DNA from: Actinomadura luzonensis
Lineage (GTDB): Bacteria > Actinomycetota > Actinomycetes > Streptosporangiales > Streptosporangiaceae
Assembly (NCBI RefSeq): GCF_022664455.2
Contig: NZ_JAKRKC020000001.1
Span: forward strand, 2,051,001-2,115,000
Reading direction: 5' to 3'
DNA: 64,000 bases
How positions within the stretch are numbered: position 1 is the first letter of the stretch; each line of letters starts with the position of its first letter. Below, piece after piece: positions 60,301-64,000 of the stretch. Under the pieces are notes generated by a model. The model ran no database searches. It had not been told where the DNA came from and worked only from the letters and a program-made list of their open reading frames with translations. The translations under genes and the position numbers were made by a program.

Positions 60301-60441
60301 CGGCTGGTGGCGGAGGGGGCGTCCAGCAAGGAGGTGGCGGCGCGGCTGTTCCTCAGCCCGCGCACGGTCGAGTACCACCTGTACAAGATCTATCCCAAGC
60401 TGGGCATCACGACCCGTACGGAACTGGCCCGGCTCCTGTGA
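57394..60441 (+). CDS. LAL-family LuxR transcriptional regulator
   Basis: The 1015-residue protein is a large ATP-binding regulator: LYGRATETAAVEALL, Walker A LRGEAGVGKSALL (about 29-41), Walker B LLCLLDDVQWMD (about 135-146), a long TPR-like helical middle (about 430-920), and a LuxR HTH at the C-terminus (LTPQELRIARLVAEGASSKEV..., LSPRTVEYHLYKIYPKLG). Three tandem-repeat inserts (Gly/Ser near 290-325, Thr/Ser/Ala near 495-535, GQGA near 850-875) keep the frame and probably sit in surface loops. Its ligand is unknown. GTG 57394. Confidence 0.93.
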   Translation: MLYGRATETAAVEALLASARAGRGGALALRGEAGVGKSALLDHAAALATAPPEPGAATAPLAVLRADGIEPESDLAFAALHQLLHPLTHLLDALPAPQRDALSAALGLAHTPGLRADRFLVAAGVLSLLTEAAAPGGLLCLLDDVQWMDRASADALLFAARRLRAERIAMLFGVRGDALLKGVPELRVPGLDEQSAAALLGVAPGGVAPGVAARLWALTGGNPLVLRESLTALSPAQLAGHAPLPDPLPGGEQLFGDQVARLSPQARRLLLFASLEADLALALRAAATGTPPAPSNDGTGGGGTSGSTSGGTSGGAGGGAGGGAEPRPSDSATMSGAFDSATEPGPFDGAAALHAAEAAGLVTAADGVVRFRHPLVRSAVHAAATSAEVRAAHAVLAGLTSGDRRALHLAAAALGPDEPVAAELAAAAARAEARGGYGDAATALARAAELTPEPFRRAERLKDAATAAWLAGRPGQAETHLAEARELAQAASATVSESAPTTTSGSAPTTTSGSAPTTTPESASATASGSVPETASPVAGLLEEIAQLHGRFELNSGDAAEAVRVLAAGSGIGMLADAFEAASYVGDVQAMVELGRRARSHPPGFLRDVIAGVGAMLADGSGGELLRGALARTDELTEAAELLWASAAASYLGEADVSAELVERAGRAARVSGMVGQLPVVLEFVATGERFKGRLSESAAVAEEGLHLAREAGYSNSVAAHLANLAVVAALRGEEERCRHLAEEALTIAIPHRIGLRAGVAAYALALLDLGLGRYAAAHARFSALATAGPGAGHPTVTWRSTPDRVEAALAAGEHAAAAEAVAAYERWAAHAGTDESQALLARCRALLAAPGTGQGAGQGAGQGAGQGAGQGAGQDGVDAELFEEALRRHAEPVERARTALLYGERLRRAQRPGQARDHLRAALETFERVGAAPWAERARGELRAAGEAASRPASDAQTLLTPQELRIARLVAEGASSKEVAARLFLSPRTVEYHLYKIYPKLGITTRTELARLL
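58882..58990 (+). repeat. 24-bp tandem repeat inside the LAL regulator gene
   Basis: A 24-nt unit (GGGAGCGCCCCCACGACCACG plus three bases) occurs three times almost unchanged, with two decayed copies following, encoding SAPTTTSG repeated. The unit keeps the frame. Confidence 0.85.
59951..60020 (+). repeat. 12-bp tandem repeat (GQGA) inside the LAL regulator gene
   Basis: The 12-nt unit GGGCAGGGAGCC is repeated about five times without change, encoding GQGA repeats. Identical copies suggest recent slippage. Confidence 0.9.
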
Positions 60442-60494
60442 GCACCAGTAGTCCTACTGAAGGCACGCGCCGCCGGGCCGGGCACTCTTGAGGC

Positions 60495-61394
60495 ATGTCA
60501 ACGAACATGATCGAGATCGACGGCGTGGAACTGTGGACCGAGGAGTTCGGCGACGCCGCGCACCCGCCGATCCTGCTGGTGATGGGCTCGATGTCGCAGG
60601 GCGTCCTGTGGCCGGACGAGTTCGTCGGGCGGCTGGTCGCCGCCGGCCGCCGGGTCATCAGGTACGACCACCGCGACACCGGCAGGTCGGCCACCTTCGA
60701 CTTCGCCACGCAGCCGTACACCTGGCACGACATCAGGGACGACGTGCTGCGGGTGATGGACGCCTACGGGCTGGAGTCCGCGCACCTGGTCTGCCACTCG
60801 GCGGGCGGGCTGCTCGGCCAGTACCTGGCCGTGGAGCGGCCGGAGCGGGTGCGCACGCTCACCGTGATCGGCTCCTCGCCGCTCGGCGGGCACGAGGGCG
60901 AGGTGATCCTGCGGGCGCTCACCGGGCAGCCGCAGCCGGAGGGGAGCCTGCCGCCGCCGCGGCCGGAGTTCGTGGAGCTCTACACCCGGCTGATCGCCGC
61001 GCCGCCGCCCGCCGACCGGCGCGAGCAGGTGCAGCGCATGATCGACGAGGCCCGGGTGCTGAACGGCACCGCGCTGCCCTTCGACGAGGACGCCGAGCGG
61101 CGGATCCAGGAGCGGGTGCTGGATCGGGCCAGGGACCTGTCGGCCGTGGCCAACCACCGCCTGGCGCACGCCGCCTGCCCGGACTTCGAGCCGGAGGGCG
61201 TGCTGGACCGGGTGAAGGCGCCGACGCTGGTGATCGAGGGCACCCACGAGCCCGCCAAGCCGGGTCACAGCGCGATCATCGCCGAGCGGATCCCGGGTGC
61301 GGAGCTGCTGATGATCGAGGGGATGGGGCACATGCTGCCGCCCCAGGTCCACGAGGAGCTGGCCGCGGCGATCGTGCGCCACACGGCCCGGTGA
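60495..61394 (+). CDS. Alpha/beta-hydrolase
   Basis: The 299-residue protein has the HG-type oxyanion region ILLVMGSMSQG (about 26), DHRDTGRS (about 58), the nucleophile elbow VCHSAGGLLG (Ser at about 99) and the catalytic His near the C-terminus in GMGHMLPPQVHEEL (His about 278). It lacks a signal peptide. The substrate is unknown; an aclacinomycin-methylesterase or haloalkane-like hydrolase is possible. ATG at 60495. It is downstream of the LAL regulator in the same direction (53 bp), so regulation by it is plausible. Confidence 0.9.
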   Translation: MSTNMIEIDGVELWTEEFGDAAHPPILLVMGSMSQGVLWPDEFVGRLVAAGRRVIRYDHRDTGRSATFDFATQPYTWHDIRDDVLRVMDAYGLESAHLVCHSAGGLLGQYLAVERPERVRTLTVIGSSPLGGHEGEVILRALTGQPQPEGSLPPPRPEFVELYTRLIAAPPPADRREQVQRMIDEARVLNGTALPFDEDAERRIQERVLDRARDLSAVANHRLAHAACPDFEPEGVLDRVKAPTLVIEGTHEPAKPGHSAIIAERIPGAELLMIEGMGHMLPPQVHEELAAAIVRHTAR

Positions 61395-61837
61395 CGGCCG
61401 CCGTACCCGCGAAGTGATCTTCGAGGTGCGGGACGCCCGGGCGTGTCGCCCGGGCCCGCCGGGACTGATCGCGATCGGCAGCTCACCCTCCGTCGCGTCC
61501 GCGCCGCCGGCACGTCGCACCGGCGCCACGACGACCGCCGGACGGTGAGCGCCTGCCTCGACGCCCTGGTCGAGGCGGTGCTCCGCGTCCGGCCCGTCGT
61601 CCGCGCCGTCGTCCGCGCCGTCGTCCGCGCCGTCATGCGCGCCGTCGTCGCCCACGCGTCGCCTGCGCCGTCGTCTCCTGCGCCGTCATCTACGGGCGCC
61701 GTGCCTGCTCGCCGCGCCGTGGGAGCCCCGCCCGGAACCTCTCCTGGACGGTCCTGCGCACCGAGCCTGGACGCCGCCGGAGACATCGCCGAAGACGCTG
61801 CCGAAGACGCTGCCGAAGACGCCACCGGAGACGCGCG
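61395..61837. other. Intergenic region with tandem repeats, no gene seen
   Basis: This 443-bp region lies between the converging hydrolase and DUF3073 genes. It holds two tandem arrays: 12-bp units of the GTCGTCCGCGCC type at about 61593-61656 and 12-bp GAAGACGCTGCC-type units at about 61790-61830. An open frame from 61443 runs through them but its protein is Arg/Ala-rich without a recognisable domain, and it runs into the DUF3073 gene on the other strand. I consider it non-coding. Confidence 0.55.
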
Positions 61838-62008
61838 TCATTGCGCGCGCTCGGCCTCCGGCTCCGGCGCCGTGCTCGGGTACATCTCCTCGCGCCGCGT
61901 GTCGGCACCGAGCTCCTCGCGAAGCCGGTCGTAGTCGATGTTGTGGTTGGCGTACTTCAGCTGGCGAGCGACCTTCGTCTGCTTCGCCTTGGCTCTTCCT
62001 CGGCCCAT
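61838..62008 (-). CDS. DUF3073 family protein
   Basis: This 56-residue gene is too short for standard ORF lists but is clear: it reads MGRGRAKAKQTKVARQLKY, then ANHNIDYDRLREELG and an acidic tail (DTRREEMYPSTAPEPEAE). The highly basic N-terminus and the NIDYDRL motif are diagnostic of DUF3073, a small, almost universal actinobacterial protein of unknown function. Its ATG at 62008 is preceded by the weak site GGGAG. It is divergent from the ArsR regulator. Confidence 0.93.
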   Translation of the reverse strand: MGRGRAKAKQTKVARQLKYANHNIDYDRLREELGADTRREEMYPSTAPEPEAERAQ

Positions 62009-62062
62009 GGCTACTCCCTAGTCCCCGCTGTCATGCTATCCAACAACGTTACGACTTGAAGA

Positions 62063-62096
62063 ATTATGCAACTGCGCTGGATTAGTCTTGCAATAT
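62063..62096. promoter_or_regulatory. Candidate ArsR-type operator (imperfect inverted repeat)
   Basis: ATTATGCAA (62063-62071) and TTGCAATAT (62088-62096) are mirror images with two mismatches around a 16-bp spacer, directly before and over the ATG of the ArsR gene. An autoregulator could bind here. Confidence 0.4.
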
Positions 62097-62427
62097 GCAC
62101 GTGGAGGTCTATCAGGCCAAGGCCGACTTCTTCCGGACGCTCGGCCACCCCGCTCGCATCAGAGTGTTGGAGCTTCTCCAGGAAGGGCCGCTACCCGTCA
62201 GGGATCTTCTGGCCCAGATCGACATCGAGCCGTCGAGCCTTTCCCAGCAGCTCGCGGTCCTGCGCAGGGCGGGCATCGTGAGCGCCATCCGCGAGGGCAG
62301 CACCGTGGTCTACACGCTGGCCACCCCCGAGCTGGCCGACCTGCTCGGAGCCGCCCGCCGCATCCTCACCGACATGCTTGCCGACCAGGGCGAACTGCTC
62401 GCCGAGCTGAGAGCCGAGGTCACCTAG
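62095..62427 (+). CDS. ArsR-family winged-helix regulator
   Basis: The 110-residue protein has the ArsR fold: FFRTLGHPARIRVLELLQEG (in parts, about 12-31), VRDLLAQIDIEPSSLSQQLAVLRRAGIV (about 35-62) and a beta-wing with REGSTVVYTLATPE (about 66-80). No Cys metal-binding box (ELCVCDL) is present, so it is not a standard metal sensor. It may act on the DUF3073 gene or on itself. ATG at 62095 is likely; GTG at 62101 is possible. Confidence 0.92.
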   Translation: MHVEVYQAKADFFRTLGHPARIRVLELLQEGPLPVRDLLAQIDIEPSSLSQQLAVLRRAGIVSAIREGSTVVYTLATPELADLLGAARRILTDMLADQGELLAELRAEVT

Positions 62428-62472
62428 CGGGCGCCCGGGCGGGGCCCCCGTCCCGCCCGGGCGCACCGGAGA

Positions 62473-63030
62473 TCAGCCCGCCGCCGGCCGCCGCCGCACG
62501 TGCTTCGGATACCAGGCAGTGAAGGCGGCGGGCACCACGAACGAGAGCACCTTGACGGCGACCACCACGGTCGTGGCGTGCGGCGAGAGCGCCAGCACGT
62601 ACGTCAGGGAGATCGCCGCGACGGTGAAGGCCACCGCCCAGGCCACGGTGATGACCACGTTGACGCGGTAGAACTGCGGCGTGTCCCAGACCTCGCGCGG
62701 CGCCATGGTCCGCGCGATGCCCAGCGTGAACGGCCGCCGCACGGCCAGCGACCCCCACGCCGTGCCGGCCAGCCAGACGTTGACCAGCGCGGGCCCGTAC
62801 GGCGTGAGCGGCGAGTGCGGGGCCACCAGGGAGAGCACCGTCAGGCAGGCGAAGAACAGCGCCGCGCTGGACTCGATGACCATCTCGTCCCAGCCCCGGC
62901 CGGCCCGCCGGTCCAGCAGGACGAGCGCGACGGCGATGACCAGGCCGGTGATGGCCCCCCAGCGCCACTCGTCGCTGGTGGCGACCACGGCGTAGACGAT
63001 CCAGGGCAGGAAACCGAGCAGACCGCGCAT
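62473..63030 (-). CDS. Multi-helix membrane protein, divergent from PadR gene
   Basis: The 185-residue protein has hydrophobic stretches at about 5-20, 25-42, 56-75, 85-100 and 120-150, so it spans the membrane about five times. It begins at ATG 63030 after GAGAGTGAGAG; an upstream GTG at 63039 would add three residues. It shares a 75-bp divergent control region, including a 59-bp dyad, with the PadR gene and is its probable target. I do not recognise a named family. Confidence 0.8.
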   Translation of the reverse strand: MRGLLGFLPWIVYAVVATSDEWRWGAITGLVIAVALVLLDRRAGRGWDEMVIESSAALFFACLTVLSLVAPHSPLTPYGPALVNVWLAGTAWGSLAVRRPFTLGIARTMAPREVWDTPQFYRVNVVITVAWAVAFTVAAISLTYVLALSPHATTVVVAVKVLSFVVPAAFTAWYPKHVRRRPAAG

Positions 63031-63046
63031 TGCTCTCACTCTCTAC

Positions 63047-63105
63047 ATTCCTACAGTGACATGTCGAAGCTAGACCCTCCACTTTCGATGTGTCAATATA
63101 GGAAT
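63047..63105. promoter_or_regulatory. 59-bp dyad, candidate PadR operator
   Basis: Nested inverted repeats share one axis near 63076: outer arms ATTCCTA (63047-63053) and TAGGAAT (63099-63105), and inner arms TGACATGTCGAA (63057-63068) and TTCGATGTGTCA (63084-63095; 10 of 12 match). The dyad fills the gap between the PadR gene and the divergent membrane-protein gene, where an autorepressor would act. Confidence 0.7.
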
Positions 63106-63618
63106 ATGAGCCTCCGACACGCCGTGCTGGGCCTGCTCGCCGAAGGGCCGGCGAGCGGCTACGACCTGATGAAGCTGTTCGACGTCTCCCTGGCCAACAC
63201 CTGGCCGGCCACCCAGAGCCAGCTCTACTCGGAGCTGGGCAAGCTCGCCGAGGCGGGCCTGGTCGCCGTTGCCGCCGAGGGGCCGCGCGGGCGCAAGGAG
63301 TACGCGATCACCGACGCGGGCCGCGCCGAGCTGCGCCGCTGGATCACCGACGTCGAGCCGACCCGGGTCACCCGCAGCGACATGTTGCTGCGGGTGTTCT
63401 TCCTGGCCCAGGTGTCACCCGAGGAGGCCCGCGGCTACCTGCGCAACCAGGCCGGGCTCGCGGCCGAGCGGGTGGAGCGCCTGGAGGGCATCCGCCCGTT
63501 CGTGGAGGACGGCGACGACAACCTGTCCCGCTACGGCCGGATCGCCCTGGAGTACGGCCTGCGCCTGGGCAAGGCCCAGCAGGAGTGGGCCGAGTGGGCC
63601 GAGAGCCAGATCAAGTAG
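63106..63618 (+). CDS. PadR-family transcriptional regulator
   Basis: The 170-residue protein has the winged helix of PadR: LRHAVLGLLAEGPASGYDLM in parts (about 3-22), WPATQSQLYSELGKLAEAGLV (about 33-53) and GPRGRKEYAITDAGRAELRRW (about 59-79), then a helical dimerisation tail (Vir_act_alpha_C-like). Usually represses an efflux or stress gene and its own gene. ATG 63106 follows AATATAGGA. The probable target is the divergent membrane protein. The stop is 10 bp before menB, so a read-through to menB is possible. Confidence 0.93.
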   Translation: MSLRHAVLGLLAEGPASGYDLMKLFDVSLANTWPATQSQLYSELGKLAEAGLVAVAAEGPRGRKEYAITDAGRAELRRWITDVEPTRVTRSDMLLRVFFLAQVSPEEARGYLRNQAGLAAERVERLEGIRPFVEDGDDNLSRYGRIALEYGLRLGKAQQEWAEWAESQIK

Positions 63619-63628
63619 GCTCCTGGCC

Positions 63629-64000
63629 ATGGTCTCCGAGCTGTTCGATCCCAAGGCGTGGCAGGCGGTCGAGGGATTCGACTTCACCGACATCACCTAC
63701 CACCGGGCGATCGACCAGGGCACCGTGCGCATCGCCTTCGACCGGCCCGAGGTGCGCAACGCCTTCCGCCCGCAGACCGTCGACGAGCTCTACCGGGCGT
63801 TCGACCACGCCCGGCAGAGCACCGACGTCGGCTGCGTGCTGCTCACCGGCAACGGCCCCTCGCCCAAGGACGGCGGCTGGGCCTTCTGCTCCGGCGGCGA
63901 CCAGCGCATCCGGGGCAAGGACGGCTACCAGTACGCCGACGGCACGGCCGCGACCGGCCGCCTGCACATCCTGGAGGTGCAGCGGCTCATCCGGTTCATG
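63629..64000 (+). CDS. menB: 1,4-dihydroxy-2-naphthoyl-CoA synthase (5' part)
   Basis: The first 124 residues are clearly MenB, which closes the second ring of the menaquinone precursor from o-succinylbenzoyl-CoA. Visible features are DITYHRAIDQGTVRIAFDRPEVRNAFRP in parts (about 24-50), LLTGNGPSPKDGGWAFCSGGDQRIRG in parts (about 73-95) with the CSGGDQR oxyanion and active-site segment, and GYQYADG, ending at EVQRLIRFM. The gene continues to the right, so its end and neighbours are unknown. It follows the PadR gene by 10 bp. Confidence 0.97.
   Translation, partial: MVSELFDPKAWQAVEGFDFTDITYHRAIDQGTVRIAFDRPEVRNAFRPQTVDELYRAFDHARQSTDVGCVLLTGNGPSPKDGGWAFCSGGDQRIRGKDGYQYADGTAATGRLHILEVQRLIRFM

Noticed and set aside
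61443..61934. A 163-codon plus-strand frame between hydrolase and DUF3073
   Set aside because: Consists mostly of tandem-repeat sequence and runs antisense into the DUF3073 gene; no recognisable domain.
1..64000. CRISPR arrays, tRNA and rRNA genes
   Set aside because: No regularly spaced direct repeats of 23-40 bp and no cloverleaf or rRNA-like sequence were found by reading; a weak tRNA could still be missed without a covariance search.

Overview
The window is high-GC DNA (about 70 percent by eye) with strong G/C third-position bias, many GTG starts and families typical of actinomycetes: XRE-DUF5753 regulator, DUF3073, DUF6510-like zinc ribbon, an MSMEG_6728-type protein, LytR-CpsA-Psr protein, LAL-type LuxR regulator, and menB of menaquinone synthesis. 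A filamentous soil actinobacterium, probably of the Streptosporangiaceae type (Nonomuraea-like), fits best; the species cannot be fixed from the sequence alone. No rRNA, tRNA or CRISPR array was seen.

Region 1 (about 1-18.1 kb) is an accessory island of defence and mobile-element genes, with more A/T-rich gaps and many broken genes. It holds a type I methylase hsdM (cut by the window edge) and a half-length HsdS-like protein, a small membrane protein, an eroded Ser/Thr kinase, a three-gene NYN-nuclease operon, an ISL3-type transposase remnant, an SbcD-like nuclease overlapping a large YhaN/SbcC-like ATPase, an OLD-family ATPase-TOPRIM protein and a DUF262/HNH (GmrSD-like) protein. Beyond these are a frameshifted gene, a large serine recombinase in ruins, and a toxin-antitoxin pair with an intact antitoxin and a broken toxin. 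An 82-nt sequence occurs twice (15244 and 17953), bracketing the recombinase and toxin-antitoxin remnants.

Region 2 (about 18.1-64 kb) is well-kept chromosome. It has a cell-surface polysaccharide gene (deacetylase fused to glycosyltransferase), an ECF sigma factor with a membrane partner, an XRE regulator, a DoxX protein under a LacI/CebR-type operator, and a giant histidine kinase with a duplicated, truncated kinase module. Two complete NarL-type two-component systems follow (30.2-32.0 kb and 52.3-54.2 kb). There is a polysaccharide-attack group (GH10 xylanase, PL8 lyase, secreted beta-helix protein), an enolase paralogue, a patatin, a WGR-domain propeller protein, a solitary molybdenum hydroxylase large subunit, and a copper-oxidase operon.

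The last part carries a molybdopterin oxidoreductase, flavin reductase and zinc-ribbon operon downstream of the second two-component system. It continues with an LCP cell-wall ligase, a LAL regulator with in-frame tandem repeats, an alpha/beta hydrolase, DUF3073, ArsR, a divergent membrane-protein/PadR pair sharing a 59-bp dyad operator, and the 5' part of menB. Short tandem repeats with unit lengths divisible by three recur inside several unrelated genes, suggesting frequent slippage or duplication in this genome.
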